64,000 nt of DNA from Larix kaempferi (lineage: Eukaryota > Streptophyta > Pinopsida > Pinales > Pinaceae): assembly GCA_027924585.1 (NCBI GenBank), contig BSBM01000179.1:10950501-11014500 (forward strand), in the 5' to 3' direction. The notes under the pieces were generated by a model, which searched no databases, was not told where the DNA came from, and saw only the letters and a list, made by a program, of their open reading frames with translations. Positions within the stretch are counted from its first letter, which is position 1; the number at the start of each line of letters is the position of its first letter. Position numbers and translations under genes: made by a program. Below, piece after piece: positions 9,575 to 21,786 of the stretch.

Positions 9575-12457
9575 GAACATACGCGGTATTGGATGGTTCC
9601 CCCTGGGATGGGGGGGTTGAGCAATCATTTGCTGGTTCTAAGTAGGAAACGGATTATTGAGGACTGTGGGAGTTGGTTTACCCCTAAGAAACTTTTGTAC
9701 TTCATCTCTATGGGGACATTCTTTGGAGAAGTGGTCATCTCCACACAGTAAACAAGGATACTTTAGTTTCCATTTCTACTTGGTATCATCAGGAGTGCTC
9801 TTTTGTTCCTACTGGGCGGAAGACTTTTTGGATTTCCCCTTGTTCTTCTTTTTACTGCCAGACTTCTAAGATGAAGCTGATTAGACAGAATTCACCTCTT
9901 TAGTTAGAGTAGGAGTGGTGGATTTGGTGGTACTGTGGCCATCTTGAGTCGGTAATGGGGAAGACCCGTGGAGGTTGGATGATCCAACAGTGCTAGAAGC
10001 AGGATGGGTGTTAAGGGATCCAATGATTCCATCAGTTTGGAGTCCCTTATGTGGTTTCGCAGGGTCATTAACATCATGGGGTGTGTCAGGCAGAATATCA
10101 AACAAAGTTCCAGATTAAGTGTAGACTAAGTCTAGTACATGGGCACTTGCAATGGCTTGTTCTTATGTGATAGCAGCTCACATGGCAACATCTCTTGCTA
10201 TGGTAGGGATGAGGGATTTTGTAAACCAGTCTGCTAGGAGCTGATATGGAATAGGAGATTTAATGAGACTTCGTCTCCTTCGCCACTCATGGATATGAAT
10301 TAAAATATGAGTGGCGGTATTCTGACGGAGCGAGGTTAAAAGCTCGGTACCAGTTTCATACTGTATGGGCAGCTGGAAATGTGTCAAAAATTTCATGGCA
10401 AGAGAACCAAAATTAGGAAAAGAGTGGGGTGGCAACTCAATGTACCACTTGGCAGTCGAACTGGTGAGAGTCCTTTGAAAGAATCTAAGACGAATTGAAT
10501 CATCCATTAAGGAATTAGATGAACACCATAAGTGGTATGTCATCACGTGGTTTTTAGGGTCTTCACCCGGCTTGCCGTCAAATTTGGGGATATCAAATGG
10601 AAGTTTTATCGAAATTGGTGGCCAGTTAGATCCATGGTAAATAGGATCATTGGTTAAACGGGATAGGTCAGGCAGGTCCAAAGTAGCTAGGAAGGGTAGC
10701 TGTGGGTTAGGGTGTGTGTATTGATAATATAAATAAGGCGTGTAAGGACCAAACTGACCATAAGGTGTACCAGGAAGAAACTGGACATAGGGGGGTGTGC
10801 TTCCTAGACTGTAAGGGGGTCCGCCACCATAAGGTGGTCCATTCCAATAAGGTGGGGGTCCACCTCCACCACTAGGAGGGGATGGAGGTCCTCCGCCACC
10901 ATCAGGAGGAGGTGGGGGTCCATAACCGTAATAAGGTGACCCACCATTGCCTCCGCCTAGAAGGGGTGGTGGACCACTTCTGCCACCAGAAGGATGGGGG
11001 CCCCCACCACCTCCGCCGTCGGAAGGATGAGGGTCTCTACCACCACCACCGCCACCATAGTAATTAGGTCCTCCACCACCTCTGCCTGGAGGGGGTGGTG
11101 GACCACCTCCACCACCCAAAGGGAAATGTCCTTCTCCACCATGATAAGGTGGTCCCCCGCCACCTCTGCGAGCAGGGGGTGGTGGACCATTCCCACCACC
11201 GCCAGAAGGGTGAGGGATATTGTTGGTAAAATGAGGTGGACCTCCACCAAGGTTAGGTGGGGGCCCACCGCCTCCAGCAGGAGGTGGGGGAGGACCGATC
11301 GGGGGTGGTAGTACCTGAGCGTTATTCAATTGGGGTCCGTGTTGCAACACAGGTTGTTTCCCCCATAGAGTGTACAGATTCCCAGGATAAGGTATCCCAT
11401 ATGGTGTGTTTCCGGGATTAGATTGGCCCGACGCAGGTTTAATAGAACCTGGATACGCTTGACTCCATGATGGTAGGGTTACACTAGATGGCCCCCCAAC
11501 ATGAGATAATCCCATGGTGGATGGTCTATTGGGTTGGGAAGGTCCAACGAAAGGTCCATTGGGGATTCCACCGCCTATGTTCTGGTTAGGAAATGGGGGT
11601 TTCCCCCCAACCACAACAGGTTGACCACTATTCAAAGGTTGAACCAATAAAGGTTGTTGACTAGCTACCATAGTAATAACATTACTAATAAGATAATTTA
11701 GGGGAATGGAATATCCTCCCCTCGAATTTTGAGGTGGGGGAGGAATCGGTAAAGTAACTGTGGTAGTGACGGGTGTGTTGGATTGTTGTCCTTCCACCGG
11801 GTTTTTCACTTGAGGTGCAGGATTGGACTCTTACGAGGGTTGACCAGTCTTATTAGTGGTCTCGTGGTGGGAAGATTGTTCTGGTGATCCAAAAGATATC
11901 AGATCAACCGGGATGGGTCGGTAAGGGGGTAAAGATGGGTCCTGAACTCGTCGTTGGAGACTTGACTGCCGAAACTATTCAGCCATGGAACGAAAGTGAG
12001 CTAATTGGCCACGAAAGTAGGCTAGAGCATCGTCCGGATTAGTCCCATTGGGTGGGGATGAGATGGCAAAATGAGCCACTGGGTGGTCTGTAGAAGAGGT
12101 CCAATAAGCTACTGATGGACCAACAACTATTGTAGGGTCGTCCTGGGGTTGGTTTATCCATTCCAATGATCTAGGTTCTCTCGGGATGATGGGAGAAAGG
12201 TTTTGTGAAATGAGGATTTGTGCTCCTTCATCTTGCAGTGGATGAGAGGCAAGTGAATCCGGAGGAGTTTGTGGAAACAAAAGTCCTCCAATATTCAGAG
12301 TCGGGTTTTCCACTTTAGTAACTATGACTGTGTTATGCTGATCCATTCTTACCCTCGAAATAACCTCAGGATTAAGGGGATATTCGGGTGATAATTTTAA
12401 GATCCTAAGGGATCTTCTCCAGGGAAAATCCACCAGAGCATCAGGATAATCATCCAA
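9575..12457 (-). pseudogene. Gag of element A with Gly/Pro-rich domain
   Basis: One frame from MDDYPDALVDFPWRRS at 12457 to about 9881, broken by few stops (near 11973, 10176). The N-terminal third is Pro/Gln/Ser-rich. Residues from about 11320 to 10790 form a GGGGPPPP-type repeat. The gag domain follows (KFDGKPGEDPKNHVMTYHLW, FFQRTLTSS, AKWYIELPP, FLTHFQLPI). The C-terminal knuckle CLLCGDDHFSKEC lies near 9740-9765, in another frame. Gag would form the particle. Its unusually long low-complexity segment is shared with B. Confidence 0.87.
10790..11320 (-). repeat. Gly/Pro-rich coding repeat in A gag
   Basis: Degenerate repeats of CCACCACC/GGTGG type encode alternating Gly and Pro runs on the minus strand (GGGGPPPPPG, GGGGPNYYGG). 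Open frames on the other strand and in other frames (His-, Val- or Thr-rich) are by-products of the repeat. Confidence 0.85.
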
Positions 12458-14560
12458 GACGGCTGAAACAACGTTTCTCCTACATGTATGCTAAAAGAAA
12501 AGCAGTCCAGAAAAACCTACTCAAACTAAGGAAACAAGCAAACTTATGTGACAGAGTGGATTCAAAAGTCTAGAACCTCACGGGATTATCAAGGCATCGC
12601 AAACCACAATATACTACAGGGTCCAACAATATGACGCGACAAGGAGGACTGGGACCATACCTTTTCCTGCATACTCGATTACCTGGACAGTACGTGCGTG
12701 CTAATCTCCCCGAGTGTTGTTCTCAGTGTATTGCTTTTCCAAGATGTCCAAATGGTTAACTCAGTTGGTTTCAGGAATACTAGTGGTGTCTCCCAATATA
12801 CGCAAGGTACGTGGGAGCTCAAATCCGTAGTGGTGTTGTCTAATGCACAACTGTTCAGCAAGAGTCCTTCTGATATACTACCGAGTACATGATACACCCT
12901 TCGATATATGCCAAGTACGGATTATGGTACTTGGTGGGTACGTGAAGGAGATCAATATACTGATAAGTACGTGGAAGACTACATTACCCCCGGGATACAG
13001 TGCTGGAAAATAATGACAGTTGCCATGCTTAACGACACCGGAACACGTCTCTAGCTTACACACAAGTTGCTAAAAAATTTACCTAGTTCTACCGTTAATT
13101 TTATCTTGGATGGTTAGGTGAATTCATGAGGTGAGTACATAATCAGAAGCATAATGCAAGCCCAAGCTATATGCACGAAATATTCTTTTCTTTCAATGAA
13201 TTCTAGCTACGGGAAGGAGAAATATTTTTCTTTCCGTCGAGATTGCCAAAACAACACAATGCAACACAATCCCAATTCAAACAAAACTTGACTATGAAAG
13301 TATTCTTTTCCTTTTTCCAACGAAACACAAAAAATCACAACACTGCTATCCAAATCAAAACATTTTTCCTTTTCTTTTTCTTTTCAAAGCAATATGATAC
13401 TAGGTAATGAAAAGAGAGGATTCTGAAATGGAATATGCAAGTTTTTCAATTTCACTTTCATTGGTCTAAAATCAACAAAAATTAAAAATGCATCTATCTT
13501 TCCGTAGCATGGAATCAATTTTGCAAAAATCAAAGCGTACTTTGAGTCTTTCAAGAAAATGAGCGATCATACATTCATTCAATTTTTCCAAAACACAAAC
13601 AAAAATGTTCCAATGCACAACAATTTTCTTCAATAATGCTTAAGAAATGATGGGAAAGAAGCAACTTTGGAACTTTTCAATGGATGCATCAAAGAATAAA
13701 CTTGATAACAATTGAGCTTTCAGATCTAAATGACTGAAAAGAAAACACTACTTGCAGCACTCAGTACACTTAGAAAACTCGAGAAAAGACAAGCACTTGA
13801 TCAAGCTGAAGGACACACTTAACTCAAAATCAAGCAGCATCAAGCAAACCAAGCAAGCAAAGCTCAAACAATGATTAAAACAAGGTTTGGAAACTGATCT
13901 AATGTAATGATCAGATCAGGGATGGAAGGAAGGGAATGCAAGGGTGAGTGGATGAAGGTGGAGGAGACAAGAGTATCCACCACCACCGACCTTCAACCTT
14001 GTCCAAAACGGATCCCAAAATCAATCCAAACAAAACAAAGCACTCAAAACACAAATCATAGGTGGGATCCCTAGCTGGATATTGCAGCATAGAGGGAGTT
14101 CATACAACAAACCAAATTCCAAACTGTCAAATGGATAGGAGATGCCTAGATGCCAAATTTTGACAAATCGACGCACTCTGTGCTTGTACACAGTTCGACA
14201 TCATAGTTTACCTACACAGAAAGTGCGACGATGTCGCAGTTTACCAATGCAAGGGATGCGATGAGTAGCTAACAAGTAAAAAATAGAGGCCAGAGATGAC
14301 ACAGTGTCTCTCTGTTCACACTACTCAGATGCGATAGGCGAAGTCTAAATTCAAAAATGAATCAGATCTCTGAGCAATGAACCATGGAATGGTTTGGGAA
14401 TGAGCTGTATAAACTCAGAGGAAGGAGATTAGAGTCTTCAATATGAAGATCCAACAGTGAAATCAACTTCAAGAAGTAAATGGAAAAAATAAAAAGGGTC
14501 GTGTCAAGCAATCAACTGAAAATGACTCTCAGATTGACAACTACTGACCAAATTCTATAC
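12458..14560 (-). other. Untranslated leader of element A, with direct repeats at 12690-12970
   Basis: About 2.1 kb colinear with B's leader. Bases 12690-12970 hold the GTAC...TATAT units (for example CACGTACC and CATATATCGAAGG on the minus strand), fewer than in B. Bases 13080-14100 are A-rich on the plus strand and carry no gene. Confidence 0.78.
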
Positions 14561-14578
14561 TCCCCAGTATGGTCACCA
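14561..14578 (-). other. Primer binding site of element A
   Basis: On the minus strand TGGTGACCATACTGGGGA, four bases inside the 5' LTR end. It differs from B's site at two positions. The leading TGG pairs with a tRNA CCA end. Confidence 0.82.
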
Positions 14579-14582
14579 AATT

Positions 14583-15480
14583 TGTTATCGGACAATCCAC
14601 TCGAGTGGATGTCAGCAGGATCTCCCTAGCTCAAAATGAGTCTAAAACAAATGGAACAGACTACTAATGCATTTCCTAGATCTACTTAAGGATCGAGTAT
14701 TAGATGTCTTACCTTTCACTTCGCAATCCTTTCTCCTGAATGCTGCTCCACGTCTCATGGTCGTCAGATCCAAGCTGCAAGACCTGTCAAGACAAGAAAC
14801 AAGAGAAACAAGTAAAAGAAATCTATACAATAAGAGATCTAAGTAAACAGTTAAGCAGGTAAACTACTCAATATCATTACACACATGAACAATATTGGTG
14901 GAAAACATTTGTATTACTGTAAAAAGAGGAGTACATAATAGAGATATAGAACTACAACCAAGGATTAATGCATCATCCCTTCTCCGACAAAGCTTATTGC
15001 CATATCCTTCCAAAGAAGTATGAGTTCTCCAATAGGTGAGTGGAGATGTTCCGAGGGTGATTTCACCAGCATGTATATACGATAGACTTCCTCCCTTTGG
15101 GATGGGAGTGAGCTTCATTCATATAGGACTAAGTGTATAGGGTATGGATAGGATAGTTTGAGAGATGGTAGGAGAGGATTTAGGGATCTCTCCAAAGTAT
15201 TAGGAACCGAGTGCCAGCTCCTCCAAAAGGTCAGGGATAGGGTCCCAAGTCAGCAAGCTTCGAGAGGGACCTTGAAGAAGCTATTTTGCCATCTAACTGA
15301 CTTCGTCACACCCTGTAATGGGGCAAGGTGTGACGTCGCATGTTGCTCATGTGCAGCCTGCGACGACCCTTCAAAACCTAGCACAATTGGGTACAAATCC
15401 TCATTGGTTGATCACTTAGTCAAGATATCTTCAAGGGTGTATACACTGAATCTTATGATGAGTGGATTTTGGGTGTAACA
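14583..15480 (-). repeat. Element A 5' LTR
   Basis: 898 bp. On the minus strand it begins TGTTACACCCAAAATCC and ends GATAACA, the same terminal sequences as B's LTR, though the interior is clearly diverged. The ORFs at 14642 and 2454 are copies of the same LTR segment and not genes. The position of B's TATA box reads CTATATGAATG. Confidence 0.92.
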
Positions 15481-16276
15481 TTTATTCACACTCCTAATTA
15501 GGTCGGCACAAGTTGTCTTTGAGCAAAGTGAGCCAGCGTAGGTTTCCCTCATGCAACATGCACCGAAGTGAGTTTCATGGGATAAAGGTAGCTTTTGAGC
15601 AAATTCTAGAAGTTAGATGAGGTGGATCCCTATCTCTAATTCCTAGGTGAGCTGGCCTTCGGTTCCCTAACCTAATGGGAGGATCCCTTAACCCTCTCCC
15701 CATGATCCTCAACCTACTCTATCCACTTGGTCCTATAAATACAAGAGCCCTCTCTATCCCAATGGGAGGAATTCTATGGTACTCTTATGCTGGTGAAATT
15801 AGCTCAGTATTTCAGCACCCTAGTATTGGAGGCACCTACTTCTTTCTACGAAATTTGGTTTGGCTTATCGGAAGGAGATTGCGACGTTGAGGCATCGGTT
15901 GTAATCCTCTCTTCTATTGTACTTCCCACTTTTTATAAAGTAATATAAATGATTTCCATAAATGTTAATGTGTTAATGATATTTATAGTTCACCTCCTCA
16001 ACTGTTTACTTAGACTAGTTAGTGTTTAGGCATGTTTTGCTGCTTGTATTGTTCCTATGTGTTTTTGACAGGTCTTACAGCCCCAGATCTGATGACCGCG
16101 GGACTTGGAACAACAGCAAGGAGAAAGATCTACGAATATGAGGTAAGATTCTTAATTACTTGATCTCTAACTAGATCTAGAAGAGTAGTTTCATATTCTG
16201 TCTCATTTGTTCTAGACTTGCATTAAGCTAGAGAGATCATGCCTTAAGTCCGCTTTTGGTAGATTGTCTGATAACA
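15481..16276 (+). repeat. Element B 5' LTR, second part
   Basis: It resumes with the duplicated target TTTAT (15481-15485) of element A and continues TCACACTCCTAATTAGG, colinear with the 3' LTR at 44452 onward. It ends in GATAACA at 16276, directly before the primer binding site. It contains a TATA box at 15734. A short ORF at 15675 is also present in the 3' LTR at 44635, so it is LTR sequence and not a gene. Confidence 0.92.
15734..15741 (+). promoter_or_regulatory. TATA box in B 5' LTR
   Basis: TATAAATA after TTGGTCC, kept in the 3' LTR at 44694-44701. It probably marks the U3/R promoter of the element. The matching place in element A's LTR reads CTATATGAATG, so A's promoter looks weakened. 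Confidence 0.65.
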
Positions 16277-16280
16277 AGTT

Positions 16281-16298
16281 TGGCGACCATACTAGGGA
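16281..16298 (+). other. Primer binding site of element B
   Basis: TGGCGACCATACTAGGGA starts four bases after the LTR end and begins with the TGG that pairs with a tRNA CCA end. Element A carries TGGTGACCATACTGGGGA at the same place. The two differ at two positions, so both elements use the same primer. I do not name the tRNA. Confidence 0.8.
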
Positions 16299-18474
16299 AG
16301 AACATTTGTTGATTTAAGTTTTAAATTTGAATGTCATATTCTTTGATTTCTTTACAAGCCATTTCTTTTTCCTCCTGAGCCTCTTTCACCATCAGATTTT
16401 CTTGTGGAAGGGTCTATTTGTTTTCTCTGAGTCTGTAGGTTTAATTATTAAACCATTTAATTTCTCATCATTGGAGAAACATTTTATTTTTACTTTGGGA
16501 ATTCGCTCGACGCACCTGGGTAGTGTAACCAGAGTGGCCTCCTCTAACAGGCACTTTTTCCTTTCTGAGATCTGCGCCACTGGCACTAAATCTTTGTTTT
16601 CCTTCTGCACCGCCGACGCTAAATTTTTGTGCATCATCTGCATCGGGTGCTCTGTTCCTGTCCATAGTCTACACCGAGCACTCAATCCTAGTTTTTGAGT
16701 CATCGCTCTCCATTGTTTGACTTTTGGTTTCTCTTACAGACCCCCTATGTACTGAATCTTCCAGTCAGGGACCTTTTTTATGTTGCATTGTTGGGTTGTT
16801 TTAGAGTGGTTTTGGGTTCCATTTTGGATGAGTTTGAGTTTCAGTAGTGGTGGACACTTTGGTCTCCCCCACCTTCATCCACTTGACCTCACATTCCCTA
16901 CTCTCCTCACTTGATCTAGTCCTTCCATTGGATTAGATCCCAAACCTCCTTTGCACATGTTATTTAGCTTTGCTTTCATTCGGTTGTTTGATTGAGTGTT
17001 TTGAATGTTTTGAGTGTTTTGACTCCATATGAGTGCTTGTCATTTTCTTAAGAATTTATGAGTGTTTAGAGCGCTGCAAATAATCTTTCTTTTCAAGTTA
17101 TTCATGCTTAAAAACATCATTGTTATCAAGTTGTAATCTTGGCATGTCATTGGAAAATTAAAAGTGCATCATTTTTACCGTTTTCACGTGCATTTGAAAA
17201 TTGTTGTAGAAATTAGTTCATGCATCGGAATTTATAATTCATTAGTCTTATGAAAAGTTTGAGAGAAAAGTTAGTCATTTGTGCTTTTCAGGATATATGA
17301 ATCATTCATTTACTTGAAAAATTCAAGTGAGTTCAAGTTTTTACAAAAGTGATTCCATGCTTGAAAGAATTGTATGCATTCTTGGTTTTTTATGATTTTA
17401 AGCCATCATATTGAAATTTTAAAAGTTAGAGTGCCTTGGATAGGAAATTTCTCTCTTTTTGTTTCTTAGTTTCATTTTTTATTCGAAAAGATAAAAGAAA
17501 ATGCTTAGATTTGGTTGTGATGCTTGTTGATTTTTGTGTTTTGCTTGGAAAAACGGAAAAACGAAAAGAATACTTTCATTATCAAATTTGGTAGATTTGG
17601 GATTGTGTTGCATTTGGTTGTTTTGGTAAAACCACTAGCGAAAAGATTCCTCCCTCCCATATATAGATTTCATCAAAAGAAAAGTACATTTTTTGCATGT
17701 AGTTAGGACTTGCATGATGTTTACATTTATGTACTCACCTCATGCATTCACCTAATCGTCCAGATAAAATTAAGGGTAGAACTAGGATAAAAAATTTAGT
17801 AGCTTGTGTGTTAAGTTATAGACGTGTTCCGGCGTCATAAAATGTGGTAGCTGCCGTTACTTGCTAGCACTATATTATGGGGGTATTGTAGTCTTCCATG
17901 TACCAACCAGTATATCGAAGCTCTTTCATGTACCAACCAGGTATATCGAAGCTCTTTCACGTACCCACCAAGTACTTCACGTACTTGGCATATATCGAAA
18001 GGTGTTTCATGTACTTGGCATATATTAAAAGGTGTTTCGTGTACTCGGTAGTATATAGGAAGGTCTCGTTCCATATGATTGTGCACTAGACAACACCACT
18101 ATAGATTTGATCTCCCACGTACCTTGAGTATATCGGGAGACACCATTAGGATTCTTAAAACCAACGGCGCTATCAATTTAGTTGTCTTGGCAGAGCAATA
18201 CACCGAGAATAGCACTCAGGGATATTACTACACACGTGCCTTCTAGGTAGTTAGGTATTTAGGCAAGGGTACGGTCCCAATCCTCCTTGTCGCGTTTTAC
18301 TGTTGGACCCTGCGGTATATAGCGAGCTGCGAAGCCTTGACAATCACGTGAGGTTCCAGACTTTTGAATCCACACCTATCACATAAGTTTTCTTTTGGCC
18401 TTGGTTTGTGAAGGTTTTTCTGGATTGCTTTTCTTTTGTTTTGATTAACCTAGGAGAAACTTTGTTTCAGTCAC
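16299..18474 (+). other. Untranslated leader of element B
   Basis: About 2.2 kb between the PBS and Gag, AT-rich and poor in open frames. It is colinear with A's leader (12458-14560) read on the other strand, so it is an element leader and not host DNA. It includes a direct-repeat block at 17890-18145. ORFs at 16327, 17524 and 17898 are short, unsupported and not conserved in A. Confidence 0.8.
17890..18145 (+). repeat. GTAC/TATATCGAA direct repeats in B leader
   Basis: Five to six imperfect copies of a unit of roughly 35-40 bp, each with CA(C/T)GTAC, a CCA or TGGC spacer and (G)TATATCGAA(G/A). The same units, fewer in number, occur in A's leader at 12690-12970 on the minus strand. Copy number therefore differs between relatives while the unit is kept. 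The function is unknown; packaging, dimerisation or transcription control are possible. Confidence 0.7.
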
Positions 18475-21168
18475 TCTGGTTGATTTTCCTTGGAGAAGGT
18501 CCTACATAATTTTGAACTTACCACCCGAATATCCCCTTAACCAGGAGGTAATTTCGAAGGTAAGAATGGACCCAAATTCCATGGTTGTGTCACCTAAAGG
18601 AGAAAACCTTACTTTGAATATTGGAGCACATATGTTCCCTCCAGATTCACCTACCTCCAACCCCCCACAGGGTGAAGAGGCGCAAATGTCCACTTCACAA
18701 AACTCACCTCCCGTTTTACCGGGAGATCCTAGATCGATGGAATGGTTAAATCCACCCCAGGACAACCCTGTATAGGTTGCTGGTCCAGCTGCAGCTTTTT
18801 GGACTTCATCTCTAGGCCACCCAGTTGCTCATTTTTCCATTGCATCCCCACCCAGTTGGGCTATTCCCTGATGACCCTCTAGCACCTTATCATGAACAAT
18901 TGACTCGATTACGTGATATGGCTAAGGGGTTTCAAAGAAAAAGTATTTTACGAAGGGATGAAGACCCGACGTTACCTCCTTATCATCCACTCCCGAGTCA
19001 TTATTTATCTTTTGACTCACCGGAATCATCCACCCAACACGTGACCACTCTTGAACCTAGTCAAACCTCACTTCCTGCACATATACCCCCTAGACAGGAG
19101 ACCGGATCTATACCTCAAACGAATCAACTTGTTGAAGGACAACAATCCAACACACCTGTTACTACCATGGTTACATTTCCCATTCCTCCCCCACCCCAAA
19201 ACTCGCGGGGAGGATACTCTTTACCCCCTACCTTCCTTACTGGTAATGTTCATCCTGCAATAGATAATCAACAGCCTGCATTGGGTCAACCTTTGATTAG
19301 TTGTCAACAAGTTGTTGTTGGGGGAAAACCCCTATCTCCTCACCATAATACTGGAGGAGGAGTTCCCATCAGTCCTTCCGTTGGAAATTACTTACATGCC
19401 AGACCTTCCACCACAGTATTATCCCATGTCGGGGGCCATCCAATGTAATTCAACCACCATGGAGTCAAGCATATCTAGGTTATCTTAATCATGTGTCGGG
19501 ACAACTCAATCCAGGAAACACACTCTATGGGATACCTTATCCCGGAAATCCATACACTCTATGGGGGAAGAAATTTTTTTTACAACATGGACCCCCACCT
19601 ATAGTCCCTCAAGTCCCAACACCCCCGTTTGGTCTACCCCCACCTCCGGAGGAGGCAGACCCCTACCTTCTGGCAGAGGACCACCTCATTCTAGAAATCA
19701 TGGCACACCCCCCTGGCGGCGGAGGTTGAGGCCCTCCCCCTTCAGGCGGAGGCGGAGGGACAACCCCCCTGGTGGTGGTTGACCCCCAACTTATGGTGGA
19801 GGACCATCCCATCCTAGTGGTGGTGGTGGAGGACCATCCCATCTCGATGGTGGTGGTGGAGGACCATCCCATCCTGGTGGTGGTGGTGGAGGAACATCGT
19901 ATCTTGGTGGTGGTGGTGGAGGACCATCCTACCCTGGTGGAGGTGGAGGACCATCCCATCTTGGTAGTGGTGGTGGAGGACCATCCTACCCTGGTGGAGG
20001 TGGAGGAGGTGGCCCTTACCCTTCCGACGGCAGCGGTAGTGGAGCACCACATCCTCCCGACGGAGGAGGTGGCAATCCACATTATCCCGGTAGAGGCGGT
20101 TGAGGTCCATCCTATCTCGGTGGTGGCGGTGGATCCCCACCATTTGGAGGTGGCCCACCCCCTCCCGGCGGTGGCGGAGGACCCCCACCTTATGGTAACG
20201 GACCACCTTATTGTGGTAACAGACCACCTTATTATGGTAATGAACCACCGTGTTATGGTGGTGGACACACATATGGTCCGGGAAGCACACCCCCTTACGG
20301 CCAGTTCCCTCCGATGAAACCCTACAACCAGTCGATGAAAGGTCCCACTAGTCCTTGCATGTCGTACCAGTACTATCAGTACCCACAGCCAAACCAACAG
20401 ATGCCCTTTTTGGCTACGTTGGACTTACCCGACCTATCTCGTCTAACTAATGACCCCATATTCCATGGACATAATTAGCCACCTATTCCAATGAAACTAC
20501 ATTCATATATTCCCAAATTTTATGGAAAACCTGGTGAAGATCCAAAAAACCATGTGATGACATACCATTTATGGTGTTCATCCAACTCCTTGATGGACGA
20601 CTTGATCCGTCTTAGGTTATTTCAACGGACTCTCACTTGTCTAGCTTCCAAGTGGTATATTGAACTACCACCCAATTCTTTTCTAGATTTTCGCTCTCTT
20701 GCTATGTCATTTTTGACCCACTTCCAGTTTCCCATTCGCTATGACACTAGTACAGACTTATTGACCTCCCTTCGCCATAACACTGCCACCCATATTTCAG
20801 ATCATATTTATGAATGACGGCGAGGACGATGTCTTATTAAGGCTCATATTCCAAACCAACTCTTAGGTGACTTGTTCACAAAGTCACTTTTACCTATCAT
20901 AGCTCAAGACGTAGCTATCGAAGGGGCCATCACCGAGGAACAGGCCATTTCCCGTGCCCATTACTTAGACTTGGTCTATGCTCAATCCGACACATTGTAT
21001 GAAATTGTTCCTGACGCACCTCGCCCTATGTATGACCCTGCGAAACCACCCAAGGAACCACCGGCCGATGGCATCATTGATTCCCTCCACTCCCATCCTT
21101 CTACTCAAACTGGTGGCTCGTCGAACCCCCAAGGTTCTTCCCCATCACCACCACAGGCTGGTAACAAC
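18475..21168 (+). pseudogene. Gag of element B, N-terminal and capsid part (interrupted by D)
   Basis: The structural protein that forms the retroelement particle. The first readable codons give LVDFPWRRS, followed by PPEYPLNQEV, matching Gag of element A. A Pro-rich segment follows, then a Gly/Pro-rich repeat (about 19780-20240). The conserved retrotransposon gag domain is read from 20491: FYGKPGEDPKNHVMTYHLW, then LFQRTLT, ASKWYIELP and FLTHFQF. Several stops and frameshifts are present, including a stop after HIYE at 20817. A's start codon region (MDDYPDALVDF) has no counterpart here, so the start of Gag appears deleted. The frame is cut at 21168 by Copia element D and resumes at 28492. 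Confidence 0.85.
19780..20240 (+). repeat. Gly/Pro-rich coding minisatellite in B gag
   Basis: A degenerate tandem array of units of roughly 30-36 bp based on GGTGGTGGTGGAGGACCATC. In the gag frame it encodes runs such as GGGGGPSHP. Other frames stay open by chance and give artificial Val-rich or Thr/Ser-rich ORFs. Element A carries the matching block at 10790-11320. Confidence 0.85.
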
Positions 21169-21770
21169 TGTTAAATTTTGAGCATTAATTCACAATACTC
21201 TAGGATCTTTGTTGAGAGAATAACATATACAGTATATCAATGCATGACAATGACAATAAGCATGACAATCATCACAAGAATCAAAAGCATGAGAGACAAG
21301 AGACACAGAGTTTTCATGGTGAAAACCCTAAGGTGAAAAACCCCACAACTTCCTTAGAGATAGAGAAAGCATGGGCTCAACCAAAGTACAACCAAAATAC
21401 ACTAGATAGTCTCCTAGTAGCAGATGATCCTCCTCCTCACTAGTGCGCCACTTTCTGAGTGAGAGTGAGTTACTTTTTCGAGTGATCTTAATAGAGATCA
21501 CCTAATCTCTATTTATATTAATCTATTTTCCCAGTGACCTTATGGGGCCGACTTGTCTATCTAGGTACATCCACATTATAATATATATTTCAGGGCTGAC
21601 CCCACACATGGTGGTCTAATAACCCATCGGCAAGTACACACACTTGAGACACTTGTCAATCCACATGACGACACTTCCTTATAGAGGAATGACACATCTT
21701 TTATAAGGGTACAATAAATATATATAAATAAACAGATGAAATACATTCCAAAGTGGCATATACATCTTCA
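21169..21770 (-). repeat. Element D 3' LTR
   Basis: 602 bp, TGTTAAATTTTGAG to ACATCTTCA on the plus strand. It is 47 bp longer than the 5' LTR because it holds a segment near 21442-21490 (GTGCGCCACTTTCTGAG and following) that the 5' LTR lacks. A minus-strand TATAAATAGAGA-type box lies at 21506-21517. Confidence 0.93.
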
Positions 21771-21786
21771 CTCCCTCTTAACTAGG
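21771..21786 (-). other. Polypurine tract region of element D
   Basis: On the minus strand CCTAGTTAAGAGGGAG, next to the 3' LTR. Element E has the same 16 bases at 37177-37192, so D and E share this signal although their LTRs differ. Confidence 0.7.

Larger units (their letters stand above)
2395..15480 (-). mobile_element. Element A: RT-deleted Tat-like Ty3/gypsy element nested in B's 5' LTR
   Basis: Its ends are TGTTATC at 2395 and GTGTAACA at 15480, flanked by TSD TTTAT (2390-2394 and 15481-15485). Order on the minus strand: 5' LTR (14583-15480), PBS, leader, gag, protease, integrase, second RNase H, antisense PMD gene, truncated 3' LTR. RT and the resident RNase H are missing by an in-frame deletion near 8175. 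About 0.67 kb including the PPT and the outer LTR half is missing near 2846. Adding both losses back gives about 15.4 kb, close to B. The shared LTR segment (about 452 bp) differs by roughly 8% by eye. Confidence 0.93.

Noticed and set aside
10882-11311. Plus-strand and alternate-frame ORFs across the A gag repeat
   Set aside because: By-products of the same low-complexity coding repeat; no domain and wrong frame.
14642-15118. ORFs at 14642 and 14864, and their copies at 2454 and 2676
   Set aside because: They lie within the two LTRs of A and their apparent conservation is only LTR duplication.
16327-16703. ORFs of 123 and 103 codons on opposite strands just after the B PBS
   Set aside because: They lie in the untranslated leader, lack any domain and are not kept in A's leader.
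19772-20317. Long Val/His-rich ORF on plus and Ser/Thr/Trp-rich ORFs on minus (19663-20397, 19814-20290)
   Set aside because: All run through the Gly/Pro-coding minisatellite of B gag. Its unit keeps every frame open. The true frame is the Gly/Pro one that joins the capsid domain at 20491.
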